From CBDBUR01 sp965209065 (GTDB lineage: Bacteria; Pseudomonadota; Alphaproteobacteria; JAPOUT01; G958296285), in contig OZ242373.1 of the NCBI GenBank assembly GCA_965209065.1, positions 186,001 to 250,000 of the forward strand: a stretch of DNA of 64,000 nucleotides. Direction: 5' to 3'. Every line of letters starts with the position of its first letter. The stretch's first letter is position 1. The notes below the pieces were generated by a model, which was not told the DNA's origin, did no database searches, and saw only the letters and a list, made by a program, of their open reading frames with translations. Both the position numbers and the translations under genes were made by a program. Below are positions 33,833-41,952 of the stretch, one piece after another.

Positions 33833-34438
33833 TTAACGGCTACTTTTTAGCGGCGCGAAAGAGAACCTGTGGTGCTTGGTCGGACCCCATCGCTCAAGGG
33901 CTTCTAGGTGGGCGCGCGTGCCGTAGCCGACATTGCTCTGCCAGCCATAGCGCGGGAAGCTCGTGGCGAGCGCGCGCATCTTTTTATCCCGCGCCGTCTT
34001 GGCAATAATAGAGGCAGCCGCAATCGACAAGGAAAGAGAGTCGCCACGAATAACCGCAAGGGCGTGAAAGGTTTCGTTTAGCTCGGCAGGCACTTTTGTG
34101 CCGTCAATCAAAAGAGCCGCAGGCTTTTGCGGTAAGTGATGAACCGCCCGCGTCATCGCCAAATCATTGGCGCGGCTCAACCCGAGCTTGTCAATTTCTT
34201 TAGCACTCGCCGCACCGAGCGCAAAAATAGCCTTTGCTTTTATTTCCTCCGTGAGCGCCACGCGCTTCTTTTCGCTTAGCTTTTTTGAATCGTCAATGCC
34301 CGCTATTATATCGCGCGGCAAAATGACCGCCGCCGCCACAATATCGCCGGCGAGCGCACCGCGCCCGACCTCATCAACCCCCGCGATACATTTTTGGGGC
34401 AAGCCTAACTTCAGCTCATATTCAAACGATGGAGGCAT
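33833..34438 (-). CDS. rnhB: Ribonuclease HII
   Basis: Cleaves RNA in RNA-DNA hybrids and at single ribonucleotides. The active-site block is AGVDEVGRGALAGDIVAAAV (about residue 20; Asp and Glu), with a second Asp in LLIDGTKVP and a third acidic position around residue 130-145 (SIIAKTARDKKM). The 201-residue length is standard. It lies between yqeY and ccrM; an rnhB-ccrM neighbourhood is common in Alphaproteobacteria. Confidence 0.94.
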   Translation of the reverse strand: MPPSFEYELKLGLPQKCIAGVDEVGRGALAGDIVAAAVILPRDIIAGIDDSKKLSEKKRVALTEEIKAKAIFALGAASAKEIDKLGLSRANDLAMTRAVHHLPQKPAALLIDGTKVPAELNETFHALAVIRGDSLSLSIAAASIIAKTARDKKMRALATSFPRYGWQSNVGYGTRAHLEALERWGPTKHHRFSFAPLKSSR

Positions 34439-34456
34439 TTGCCTTATTCCCCAGCT

Positions 34457-34921
34457 CTACTCCCCCGAAAGCATTTCCTTAACGCGCTTGCTTGCTTGTG
34501 TAAAGTCAATGCGTCCCGGATAAAGCGACTTTAGCTCGTTAATCACCCGTCCCATATCTTTTAAGCCTTTGGCGTCCAAATTTTCGATAACATCTTGGCA
34601 TGCCTCTTTGACTTCTTCCTCGTTAAACTGCTTGGGCATAAAAGAAGAAATAATTTCAATCTCCTCCTCCTCCTGCTTGACGAGGTCTTCGCGTCCGCCT
34701 TTTTCATATTCCTTTTTGGATTCTTGACGCTGGCGCACCATTCGCCCTAACAGCTCTAGCAATTCTGGCTCGGTCATATCGTCGGAGCGTCCCTCAGAGC
34801 GCAAAGCGATATCCCTATCTTTGAGCGCGGCTTGAACGAGGCGTAGCGTAGAAACTTTGCGCTTATCTTGCGCTTTGACGGCTGTTTTGAGCTCTTGCTC
34901 TATGCTTGTGCGCAGGGACAT
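34457..34921 (-). CDS. yqeY: GatB/YqeY domain protein
   Basis: A 154-residue stand-alone homologue of the tRNA-binding tail domain of GatB, the glutamyl-tRNA amidotransferase subunit. Features are TSIEQELKTAVKAQDK, LRLVQAALKDRDI, the acidic EEEEIEIISSFMPKQ and the C-terminal MGRVINELKSLYPGRIDF. The ATG at 34921 overlaps the atpF stop by one base (TAATG). The function is uncertain, probably a weak tRNA-binding or aminoacyl-tRNA role. Confidence 0.9.
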   Translation of the reverse strand: MSLRTSIEQELKTAVKAQDKRKVSTLRLVQAALKDRDIALRSEGRSDDMTEPELLELLGRMVRQRQESKKEYEKGGREDLVKQEEEEIEIISSFMPKQFNEEEVKEACQDVIENLDAKGLKDMGRVINELKSLYPGRIDFTQASKRVKEMLSGE

Positions 34922-35433
34922 TAATGGCGTTTCTCTTTATTGAGCGCGGCTTCGATTTCGGCGATGCTTTGCTCTATGAGCTGGTCGGGGTCAATTTTTT
35001 TAGCAATGAGCTTTTGCGAAGCACCGAGCGCGAGGTGGAAGGTTTGCTTGCGCAGGTCATTGACGGCTTGCTTCTTGGCATTTTCAATGCGCTGCTTAGC
35101 CTGCTCTTCAAGGCGCGCGAGTTTTTCGGCGATGAGCGCCTCTTGTTCTTTTTGGTAATCAAGCGCCTGCTGTTTTGCGGTTGCTAGAAGGCGTTGGTTT
35201 TCTTCGGCGTGCTGTTCGAGTTTGGCTTGGTGCTGTGCGAGCAGGGCTTGCGCTTTGTTATAGAGAGTTTCGGCTTCCTCCAATTCTTTAGCGATAGCCT
35301 CGCGCTGTGCGTCTAGCCCTTGCGCGACACGCGCGGGCAACTTGAAGTAAATCAAAAGCACGACAAGTCCGCCAAAGCTCACGCCCACCCAAAAAGTTCC
35401 GTTTTGACTAATAGCGAGGATAAGGTCAAGCAT
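34921..35433 (-). CDS. atpF: ATP synthase F0 subunit b
   Basis: The stator stalk subunit of the F1F0 ATP synthase. One N-terminal transmembrane helix (VGVSFGGLVVLLIYFKLP) is followed by a long charged coiled coil (residues 35-140, many Glu/Lys/Gln and Ala) and a C-terminal region that binds the delta subunit. The length is 170 residues. It overlaps atpF' by 8 bp. Alphaproteobacteria use a b/b' heterodimer, as the adjacent related gene indicates. Confidence 0.92.
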   Translation of the reverse strand: MLDLILAISQNGTFWVGVSFGGLVVLLIYFKLPARVAQGLDAQREAIAKELEEAETLYNKAQALLAQHQAKLEQHAEENQRLLATAKQQALDYQKEQEALIAEKLARLEEQAKQRIENAKKQAVNDLRKQTFHLALGASQKLIAKKIDPDQLIEQSIAEIEAALNKEKRH

Positions 35434-35911
35434 TCTTCACCTCGCGCACGCTTTGTAGGGTTTCGTCTTGAGAAATAGAAGTTTGCGTGAGAGCTTGGAT
35501 AATATCTTGCGCGGTGATGGCGGCGGCTTCAAGGGTTTGCTCCTGACTATTGCGCAGGAAAGAAGCGATTTCTTTTTCGGCTTCGTGGAGTTGCTCGTCT
35601 AGCCCGCTCTTTGTGCTTTCGGTTTTTTGGCTTAGCACCTTGTCGGTTGCCGAGCGTTGCGCTTGCGCTTCCTTTTGCGCCTGCCGCCTGCTTTCGGTAA
35701 TTTGCGCCTCATATTGTTCGAGCATGGCTTCAGCCTTCTCGGTTGCTTGCTGTGCCTCAAGCCTTTTGCCTGCCGTGCTATCAAGGCGCGTCTGCTGAAC
35801 TTTAGCAAGGCGCGGCAAAACAAAGACGCTCAACACAAAATATAAAAACGCAAACGACAACACCAGCCAGAAAAGCTGTGAAGGGTAAGTGCTAAAATCT
35901 AATTGAGGCAT
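35426..35911 (-). CDS. atpF2: ATP synthase F0 subunit b'
   Basis: The second stalk subunit, paired with subunit b. It begins with a membrane helix (QLFWLVLSFAFLYFVLSVFVLPRL) preceded by the short MPQLDFSTYPS segment typical of b' subunits, then a long coiled coil rich in Ala, Glu and Gln, 161 residues in all. It lies 10 bp after atpE and overlaps atpF. The presence of b and b' together is typical of Alphaproteobacteria and photosynthetic bacteria. Confidence 0.92.
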   Translation of the reverse strand: MPQLDFSTYPSQLFWLVLSFAFLYFVLSVFVLPRLAKVQQTRLDSTAGKRLEAQQATEKAEAMLEQYEAQITESRRQAQKEAQAQRSATDKVLSQKTESTKSGLDEQLHEAEKEIASFLRNSQEQTLEAAAITAQDIIQALTQTSISQDETLQSVREVKNA

Positions 35912-35921
35912 CTGGGGTCAT

Positions 35922-36149
35922 CTATAAGACGAAAAGCAAAATCAGCGCAACGACCAAGCCGAATAATCCCGTCGCTTCCGCTAGGGCAAAGCCCAGCAAC
36001 AGATTGGGAAATTGTGCTTGCGCCGCCTCAGGATTACGCAAAGCTCCCGAAAGATAATTGCCGAAAATAATACCTATGCCAACGCCGGCGCCCGCAAGTG
36101 AAAAGCAAGCAAGTCCTGCTCCAATGAGTTTAGCTGCATCCGCTTCCAT
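35922..36149 (-). CDS. atpE: ATP synthase F0 subunit c
   Basis: The 75-residue proteolipid that forms the rotating c-ring. Two transmembrane helices are joined by the polar loop RNPEAA. The glycine-rich first helix is GAGVGIGIIFG and the ion-carrying glutamate is in FALAEATGLFG. No residues suggest sodium rather than proton coupling. Encoded between atpB and atpF'. Confidence 0.96.
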   Translation of the reverse strand: MEADAAKLIGAGLACFSLAGAGVGIGIIFGNYLSGALRNPEAAQAQFPNLLLGFALAEATGLFGLVVALILLFVL

Positions 36150-36206
36150 AATGTTCTCCTTTTTGAAGTTGTGGTGTAATTGTAAGAGAGTTTAACATAA
36201 ATTTTT

Positions 36207-36956
36207 TTAATGTTCCATATTTATTGCGTCATTGAGATAGATACAAGTCAGCACAGCGAAAACATAGGCTTGGAGCAAGGCAATCAGGATTTCTAACCCA
36301 CTGAAGACCGCCATAAAAGCCAGAGGCGCGACACCTCCAACCCCCATAAGAATGACAAAGCCCGAAAACACTTTCAACATCGTATGCCCCGCCATCATAT
36401 TGGCGAACAGACGCACCGACAGGCTAATCGGGCGCGTGAGATAGGAGATAACCTCAATCACAATGAGCAGGGGCAACATTACGACCGGCACCCCGCGCGG
36501 CACGAAAAATCGCAGGAAACCAACGCCGTGGTGAATAAAACCAATCAGGGTTACCGCTAAGAAAACAAAGGCGGCAAAAGCAAACGTAACCGCAATATGA
36601 CTCGTGACCGTGAAAGAACCCGGTATCATTCCAAGCAGATTACACGTGAGAATGAAAACAAAAAGCGTAAAGATAAACGGAAAATAACGCTTCGCTTTTT
36701 CGCCCGCGTTTTGCTCTATCATATCGGCAATGAAGTTGTAGAGACTCTCGCTTGCCATTTGGATGCGACCGGGCACAAGGCTCATACGCGCCGCCCCTAA
36801 CAGCAGAAAGGTGCTGGAAAGGAGAACCGCTATCCCCATCCATAAAGCCGAATTGGTGAAAGACACATCAAAGCCCGCCAGCTCTAACGGCACCAGCCGC
36901 TTTATCGCGAACTGCTCCATTGGGTCAACTGGGAAGTTGCTAACTAAGTTTATCAT
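36207..36956 (-). CDS. atpB: ATP synthase F0 subunit a
   Basis: The membrane channel subunit with five or six helices. The essential arginine is in LSVRLFANMMAGH, and the C-terminal helix has LLQAYVFAVLTCIYLNDA. The open frame starts at 36980, and ATGs exist at 36980, 36965, 36962 and 36956, all overlapping the end of atpI. None has a well-spaced Shine-Dalgarno. The ATG at 36956 gives MINLVSNFPVDP and 249 residues, matching the family length, and is chosen here with low certainty. Translation is probably coupled to atpI. Confidence 0.93.
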   Translation of the reverse strand: MINLVSNFPVDPMEQFAIKRLVPLELAGFDVSFTNSALWMGIAVLLSSTFLLLGAARMSLVPGRIQMASESLYNFIADMIEQNAGEKAKRYFPFIFTLFVFILTCNLLGMIPGSFTVTSHIAVTFAFAAFVFLAVTLIGFIHHGVGFLRFFVPRGVPVVMLPLLIVIEVISYLTRPISLSVRLFANMMAGHTMLKVFSGFVILMGVGGVAPLAFMAVFSGLEILIALLQAYVFAVLTCIYLNDAINMEH

Positions 36957-37284
36957 TTTCATCATTAGGTGCGATTTCATCTCCGCTTCGATTCATCTCC
37001 TTAGCTGTCTTCATAACATTGAATATCCCTGCTGCCAAGCCCAGAAAAAAGAAAAGTATCAAAAAAAGTGGTGCGAGACCGGTAAGGAAATCGAGTCCGT
37101 AGCCCATCGCCGTGCCGACCACAATCGCGCCGATTAAGTCGGTGATGACCCGCATCGCCAGCCCCAGCGCATTCGAGGGCGCACCCTGCACAGCAGGCTT
37201 GGTGTGCTTCGCCTGCGATTCAGCAAGCGCGCGCCTCAGCCGCGCTAATTCTTGCTTCTCATCATCGCTTTTCCTTTCGCGCAT
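36940..37284 (-). CDS. atpI: ATP synthase protein I (AtpI)
   Basis: An accessory 114-residue membrane protein that helps c-ring assembly or Mg uptake. A charged N terminus is followed by two helices (IGAIVVGTAMGYGLDF and LFLILFFFLGLAAGIFNVM), the AtpI pattern. It is the first gene of the leftward F0 operon that runs through yqeY and rnhB to ccrM. Only 37 bp separate it from the divergent DUF1330-type gene, with AT-rich -10-like sequences on both strands. Confidence 0.88.
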   Translation of the reverse strand: MRERKSDDEKQELARLRRALAESQAKHTKPAVQGAPSNALGLAMRVITDLIGAIVVGTAMGYGLDFLTGLAPLFLILFFFLGLAAGIFNVMKTAKEMNRSGDEIAPNDENDKLS

Positions 37285-37321
37285 AATTTAGTATAATAGT
37301 TTAAGCAAACAGGGGGAATAA

Positions 37322-37789
37322 ATGAAGATTACCAACCAGCTCTTTCCGACAGAAAAGCACCAGCTCAAGGCGATGCAAGAGAAGGGTCCCGACGGACCGA
37401 TATTTATGGTCAATCTGCTGAAGTTCAAGGATAAAGCGGAATATGAGGACAAGAGCGAGAACACACTATCGGGCAGGGAAGCCTACCAGCGCTATGCGGT
37501 GGAGGTGAGCAAGCTGGTTGAGAAATACGGCGGGGTGATGTTTTTTGTTGCCGATGTCACGCATTTAACGCTCGGGCTTGCCGATGAGCTGTGGGACGAG
37601 GTTGCCATCGTGATTTACCCGAATCGCAAGGCTCTGGTCGATATGTCCACCTCGCCCGAATGGATGGCGGTCGCCCACCACCGCGCTGCAGGGCTGGACG
37701 GGCAACTCAATATAGAAACCACGCTCACGCCCGACTGGCAGCAGCCCGACTGGCTAAAAAAACTGCTCGAATCGGTTGCAAAAAGCTAG
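37322..37789 (+). CDS. DUF1330-like protein
   Basis: A 155-residue protein with the ferredoxin-like features of the DUF1330 family: GPIFMVNLLKFKDKAEY near the start, YAVEVSKLVEKYGGVMFFVAD, and IVIYPNRKALVDMSTSPEWMAVAHHRAAGLDGQ. Members of this dimeric alpha-beta barrel fold have no agreed function. It is cotranscribed with the flavin monooxygenase that follows 20-26 bp later, so it may be an accessory to it. A GGGGG-containing ribosome site precedes the ATG. Confidence 0.75.
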   Translation: MKITNQLFPTEKHQLKAMQEKGPDGPIFMVNLLKFKDKAEYEDKSENTLSGREAYQRYAVEVSKLVEKYGGVMFFVADVTHLTLGLADELWDEVAIVIYPNRKALVDMSTSPEWMAVAHHRAAGLDGQLNIETTLTPDWQQPDWLKKLLESVAKS

Positions 37790-37815
37790 AGGGAGAGCTA
37801 TAATAAGCAGTGAAA

Positions 37816-39294
37816 ATGGAAACAGCGACTGAACATATTGATGTTTTAATCGTAGGTGCGGGAACTTCGGGCATAGGTTTTGCCTATTATCTACAGAAGA
37901 AATGCCCCAATAAAACCTACGAAATTTTGGAAGCGCGCGACAGCGTCGGTGGCACGTGGGACCTGTTCCGCTACCCCGGCATTCGCTCGGATAGTGACGT
38001 CCATTGCTACGCTTATAGCTTCAAGCCGTGGGAGCACAATAAGGTGCTAGCCGATGGCGACCAGATTCTTGACTACCTCAAAGAAACCGCCGCCGAGAAC
38101 GGCATCGATAAACACATAAAGTTTCGCCACGAAGTCAAAGCCGCCGAGTGGGATTCCGATAAGGCGCAATGGCGTGTCGCAATGACCCGCACTCAACCTG
38201 ACGGCACGCAGGAAGAAAGAGTCGTTTCCTGCACTTGGCTTCAAGTGTGCGCTGGCTACTACTCTTATAAAGAAGGGCACCGCCCCGACTTCCCGAATGA
38301 AGACGCGTTCGAAGGCGAGATGATTCACCCGCAAGAATGGAATCGCAATTATGAAGCGCGCGGCAAACGTTTTGTCGTTATCGGCTCAGGCGCTACGGCG
38401 ATAACGCTTATTCCCAGCTTGGCGCAGGAGGCAGAGCATGTGACGATGGTGCAACGCTCGCCGAGTTATATCGCCGCCGTGCCAGCGGAAGACCCGGTCG
38501 CTAAGTTTTTACGCAAATTCCTACCGAATAAATTAGCGTTCAAGCTCACCCGCAAAAAAAGCGTATGGCTCGAAGGGTTTATGTTTAGACGCGCGCGCTC
38601 CAAGCCAAAAGAAATGACCGAATTTCTGATGAAACAAGCAAGAAAAATTCTGCCTGAGGGTTTTGATGTAGAAAAACATTTTCTGCCAAACTATAAGCCG
38701 TGGGATCAAAGAATGTGCATGTCGCCGGATGGCGACCTGTTCCACGCCATCGCGGACGGCAAGGCTTCGGTTGAGACCGAGCATATCGAGACCTTTACCA
38801 AAAACGGCTTGCGCTTGAAGTCGGGGAAGGAAATTGAAGCCGATGTTATTATCACCGCAACCGGCTTGAAGCTGGCGATGGCGGGCGATGTCGCTTTTAA
38901 GGTTGATGACCGCGAAATAGATTTTTCTAACCTCTGGGGCTATAAGAACGCGATGTTTTCAAGCGTGCCGAATATGTCGCTTTGTATTGGCTTTTTAGCC
39001 GCAACATGGACCCTGCGCGTGGAGCTTATCGCTGATTATGTCTGCCGCCTGCTCAACTATATGGATAAACACAATATGAAGAAGGTTGTGCCTGCTCTGC
39101 CTGTCTCGGCGAATGAGATGAAGCAGCTTTCAATTTTCTCTAGCTTTACTTCCGGCTATATTCAACGCGCCGAAGCCATTATGCCAAAACAAGGCGATGA
39201 AGACCCATGGATTTCTCACCAAACCTATAAAGAAAGCAAAAATGTGTTGGAAGATAAAAAAATTGATGACGGCATCTTAGCCTTTAGTGCCTAA
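37816..39294 (+). CDS. Flavin-containing / Baeyer-Villiger-type monooxygenase
   Basis: An FAD- and NADPH-dependent oxygenase of about 492 residues. The FAD fold is VGAGTSGIGFAYYLQKK, followed by GGTWDLFRYPGIRSDSD (conserved GGTW and RYPG). The Baeyer-Villiger/FMO fingerprint F-x-G-x3-H-x3-W is present as FEGEMIHPQEW, and the NADPH fold as VIGSGATAITLIPSL. It may oxidise ketones to esters or lactones, or act on nitrogen or sulfur compounds; the substrate is unknown. A GTG at 37810 could also be the start. The ATG at 37816 is preferred, though no clear Shine-Dalgarno is seen. Confidence 0.88.
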   Translation: METATEHIDVLIVGAGTSGIGFAYYLQKKCPNKTYEILEARDSVGGTWDLFRYPGIRSDSDVHCYAYSFKPWEHNKVLADGDQILDYLKETAAENGIDKHIKFRHEVKAAEWDSDKAQWRVAMTRTQPDGTQEERVVSCTWLQVCAGYYSYKEGHRPDFPNEDAFEGEMIHPQEWNRNYEARGKRFVVIGSGATAITLIPSLAQEAEHVTMVQRSPSYIAAVPAEDPVAKFLRKFLPNKLAFKLTRKKSVWLEGFMFRRARSKPKEMTEFLMKQARKILPEGFDVEKHFLPNYKPWDQRMCMSPDGDLFHAIADGKASVETEHIETFTKNGLRLKSGKEIEADVIITATGLKLAMAGDVAFKVDDREIDFSNLWGYKNAMFSSVPNMSLCIGFLAATWTLRVELIADYVCRLLNYMDKHNMKKVVPALPVSANEMKQLSIFSSFTSGYIQRAEAIMPKQGDEDPWISHQTYKESKNVLEDKKIDDGILAFSA

Positions 39295-39303
39295 GCACTG
39301 CTA

Positions 39304-39804
39304 TTAAGCGTTTTCGCTTTTCCTTAAATAGATAACAATGCCTATCAGGGCTAACACGATTACGGCAAAGCTCAAGTAGGGAATGTCGCTAACGTCTGCT
39401 TTGATAATGCTTCTATCTCCCGCGATAAACTGGAAGGCATCGCGAATATCAAACACCAAAGAAATAACATTTGTCGCGATAACAGCTAACAGCCATGCTT
39501 TCAGCAAAGGCAAGTCGGCAATTTGCTGCGCGCGCCACTGGCGGAGCAGATATAAAACAAGCGGCACCCATACGATAATGTGCGGCAAAGCCAGCACCTT
39601 ACCAAAGCCGAAGGTGAGCGCTAAAGGAACGTTGAACGCCAGCATCACAACAACCGCGAGAAGCACATAGCGCGCTTGCGGGTGGCGCAAAAAAAACAAA
39701 GAGGGAATGATATTGACAAAGAGCAACCAGTTAAGCCAGAGCTGCAACACAAGAGGCTGCGCATCGGCTTGAAGAGAATATTCTGCAAAGGTATATTCAA
39801 ACAT
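39304..39804 (-). CDS. Hypothetical integral membrane protein
   Basis: A 166-residue protein with four or five hydrophobic helices (about residues 20-38, 46-66, 70-88, 100-118 and 143-160). No charged catalytic motif stands out. I recognise no characterised family. It converges on the monooxygenase gene (9 bp between stops) and its base composition is like that of the housekeeping genes. Confidence 0.6.
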   Translation of the reverse strand: MFEYTFAEYSLQADAQPLVLQLWLNWLLFVNIIPSLFFLRHPQARYVLLAVVVMLAFNVPLALTFGFGKVLALPHIIVWVPLVLYLLRQWRAQQIADLPLLKAWLLAVIATNVISLVFDIRDAFQFIAGDRSIIKADVSDIPYLSFAVIVLALIGIVIYLRKSENA

Positions 39805-39987
39805 AATTCATTATAGCGCGCTTGCCGCGAATAGTCAATATGGATATAAAAAGCAAGCCTTGCGATTAGCTTTCTATGGGGTGGGTCGCCGTGAGAGCCG
39901 CCCGCTTGATACTTTTCCCTAAAGCTGATATAAATAAAGAGGCTTGGAATATACTTTATGGCTTTGATGTCAAATAAAGGGGGAAAT

Positions 39988-40329
39988 ATGTTTGAAAAGT
40001 TTATTCAAAACATTCTTACAAGAATAGATAAAATTATAAAACTGATAGAAGCAAATGGAAAGCGTATCATATTTATAGCAGTGGTAGTGGGTATTCCTGC
40101 TGTATTTGGGCTTAGTTATTTTCTAAATTACCTAGAAACTTCTACAATGCAAGGCAAATGCACCTCAAATTGGTTCAATACTTCTGCTATACATGGCTGG
40201 GATAGAGGTATCCCAGAATGTTGGAGTGAGGGAGACTGGCTTTTTGATTGCGATAGAAGTGTGTATGGCAAAACGAGAGAAAGCGAGAGAAGGATGCGAG
40301 TGTGTTTTACGCCCTCAAGTATTTTTTAA
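39988..40329 (+). CDS. Hypothetical single-TM protein with paired cysteines
   Basis: A 113-residue protein starting at the ATG at 39988, which has the ribosome site GGGGG 5 bp upstream. It has an amphipathic N terminus, one transmembrane helix (IIFIAVVVGIPAVFGLSYFL, residues 30-49) and an exported-looking C-terminal part with cysteines in MQGKCTSNW, GIPECWS, LFDCDRS and RVCFTP, perhaps two disulfides. No family recognised. It begins the AT-rich accessory segment. Confidence 0.5.
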   Translation: MFEKFIQNILTRIDKIIKLIEANGKRIIFIAVVVGIPAVFGLSYFLNYLETSTMQGKCTSNWFNTSAIHGWDRGIPECWSEGDWLFDCDRSVYGKTRESERRMRVCFTPSSIF

Positions 40330-40437
40330 ATTACTTGGTGAAGTTGTTGGTGGTTAGCAAGCACTCTAGCGGAGTTTTGCAAACCCCTTGCTCCCCGGCC
40401 TCATTTCTAGTAAACTCCGTATAGAGGAAATTAGGCA

Positions 40438-40938
40438 ATGAGTAAAAAATTAGCGATTTTAGTTTTAGGCAAACAAAACTCCGGGAAATCTAGTGTTTGG
40501 AAAACTTTGTTTGGTTTTCACCCAAAAATGATCAAAAATCCCAAATACCTCGTATTAAATAGCAAACAAACGATACATACCGAACTTGCTGTAAAAAGCT
40601 CATCTCCTTACGAGTCTGGCGTATCTATCATGAAGTTTTTGAGCAAACTCAACTTTGACCCATACATTGTTTTATGTTCTGTTGGCTATTATAAAAAGGA
40701 AAAGGAAACAATGGATTATTTTGCCACAAGAGAAGAATACGATGTATATGTTTTTTGGTTAAATCCTGGCAAAAGAGATGATGTGGAATATGAAGATAAT
40801 TTAAATTTAGTTGCAGATATTCATGATGTAGATCTTGATAATGTAATAAAATATAGAAATCAAAATGAAAATGATAAAAAACAAATTGCAAAAGAAATAC
40901 GCGAAACAATACTTAATTGGGTAATAGAAAATCCATAA
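40438..40938 (+). CDS. P-loop NTPase-like protein
   Basis: The N terminus is a classical Walker A, VLGKQNSGKSSVWKTLFG (residues 9-26), in a small 166-residue protein. A beta strand IVLCSVGYY may correspond to the Walker B strand, but without a clear acidic residue. No GTPase specificity motif (NKxD) is visible, so nucleotide preference is open. It resembles small dynamin-, Ras- or AAA-like fragments found near defence genes. It lies 19 bp before the DUF3800 gene, both AT-rich, and likely forms an operon with it. Confidence 0.65.
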   Translation: MSKKLAILVLGKQNSGKSSVWKTLFGFHPKMIKNPKYLVLNSKQTIHTELAVKSSSPYESGVSIMKFLSKLNFDPYIVLCSVGYYKKEKETMDYFATREEYDVYVFWLNPGKRDDVEYEDNLNLVADIHDVDLDNVIKYRNQNENDKKQIAKEIRETILNWVIENP

Positions 40939-40957
40939 ATAAAATTATGGAAGAAAT

Positions 40958-41698
40958 ATGAACAATAAAATTTTATTTTTAGATGAATCTGGCGACCATA
41001 ATTTAAAATCTATTGATGATACTCATCCAATATTTGTATTGGCTGGAATTATTATCGATAAAGCCTATGCAGAAGATGAAATGCAAGATAAAGTTAACCA
41101 CTTTAAGAAAGAATTATTCGGAACAACAGATATACATTTACACACAGCAGATTTTACTAGGCAAAAAAATGGTTTTGAGCGTATGACGGAAAGGGGGTTT
41201 TGTAATTTGTTTTATAAAAAAATAAACGAGTTATTAAAAAAACTTGACTTCAAAATTATTGCTTGCGCTATTAAAAAACAAGATCATTTTAAAAAATATG
41301 GACCAAATGCTCATGATCCTTACCATCTTTCTTTGCATGTTTTAATAGAGCGCTTTTGGTTGGAACTTGGCAATGATAGCAAAGGGGTAATTATAGCTGA
41401 AGGCCGTGACCAAACGCTAAATAATACATTGGAACGTGTTTGGATGGAGTTAAAACAACATGGAACAGATTACAGACAAGCGTCGGACATTCGCAGGCGC
41501 ATTGATCATCTAGTCTTTCGAACCAAAACAAACAATTTAGCAGGACTAGAAGTAGCTGACATTATTGTCACTCCAATCGCTAGAAATATTCTAAATAGAT
41601 CAAACCGCATTGATATGAAAATTATTAATGAAAAAATGAGGAAAAGTAGCGAAGGAAAGATAGAAGGTTTCGGTTTGGTTACTCTCCCTAAAAATTAA
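40958..41698 (+). CDS. DUF3800 domain protein
   Basis: A 246-residue protein of the DUF3800 family, predicted to have an RNase H-like nuclease fold. The conserved start is ILFLDESGDHNLK (acidic residues at 9, 10 and 13), with a later acidic position in IIAEGRDQTL and the closing NLAGLEVADIIVTPIAR, which corresponds to the family LxxADL motif. DUF3800 genes often occur in mobile or defence loci. A GGAAGAAAT ribosome site precedes the ATG. Activity is not established. Confidence 0.78.
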   Translation: MNNKILFLDESGDHNLKSIDDTHPIFVLAGIIIDKAYAEDEMQDKVNHFKKELFGTTDIHLHTADFTRQKNGFERMTERGFCNLFYKKINELLKKLDFKIIACAIKKQDHFKKYGPNAHDPYHLSLHVLIERFWLELGNDSKGVIIAEGRDQTLNNTLERVWMELKQHGTDYRQASDIRRRIDHLVFRTKTNNLAGLEVADIIVTPIARNILNRSNRIDMKIINEKMRKSSEGKIEGFGLVTLPKN

Positions 41699-41727
41699 GG
41701 CTGACCCCCGCTACGCAGTGATCAGCC
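41699..41727 (+). terminator. Possible terminator hairpin after DUF3800 gene
   Basis: GGCTGA (41699-41704) can pair with TCAGCC (41722-41727) right after the stop codon. A convincing T-run does not follow, so it may be a Rho-dependent pause or simply an mRNA-end hairpin. Confidence 0.3.
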
Positions 41728-41912
41728 TACATATTTAATATTAAGGTGTTTTGCCCAAATGTCAAGAAAATTGTAAATTACAAACCTTTTATGTAAAATT
41801 AATTCTGTTTAATAAATAGATGAAAATCATATAAAATAACCATTATACCTAAACTAAACGAAAGCGTGAGAGCTTCGCCGATGTTATCCTCGCCCAAAAA
41901 CCGCAGGCAAAG

Positions 41913-41947
41913 CGGCGAGACTGGAGGGCTCCGAAACCCCGACCACC
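41913..41947 (-). other. tRNA-Lys 3'-end-like remnant
   Basis: Aligned without gaps, 28 of 35 positions match 45275-45309, the 3' part (CCA end to variable loop) of the tRNA-Lys gene, in the same orientation. The last 11 bases, CCCCGACCACC, are identical. The T-loop A58 position is mutated and no matching 5' half exists, so this is not a working tRNA. It may be an old attachment-site duplicate or a tRNA fragment. The surrounding 41873-41956 can also fold (outer stem GTGAGA/TCTCAC), which would be compatible with a structured RNA. Confidence 0.5.
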
Positions 41948-41952
41948 GCTTC

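Noticed and set aside
41913..41947. A working tRNA gene
   Set aside because: Only the 3' half is present, the T-loop is mutated and no 5' acceptor strand can pair.
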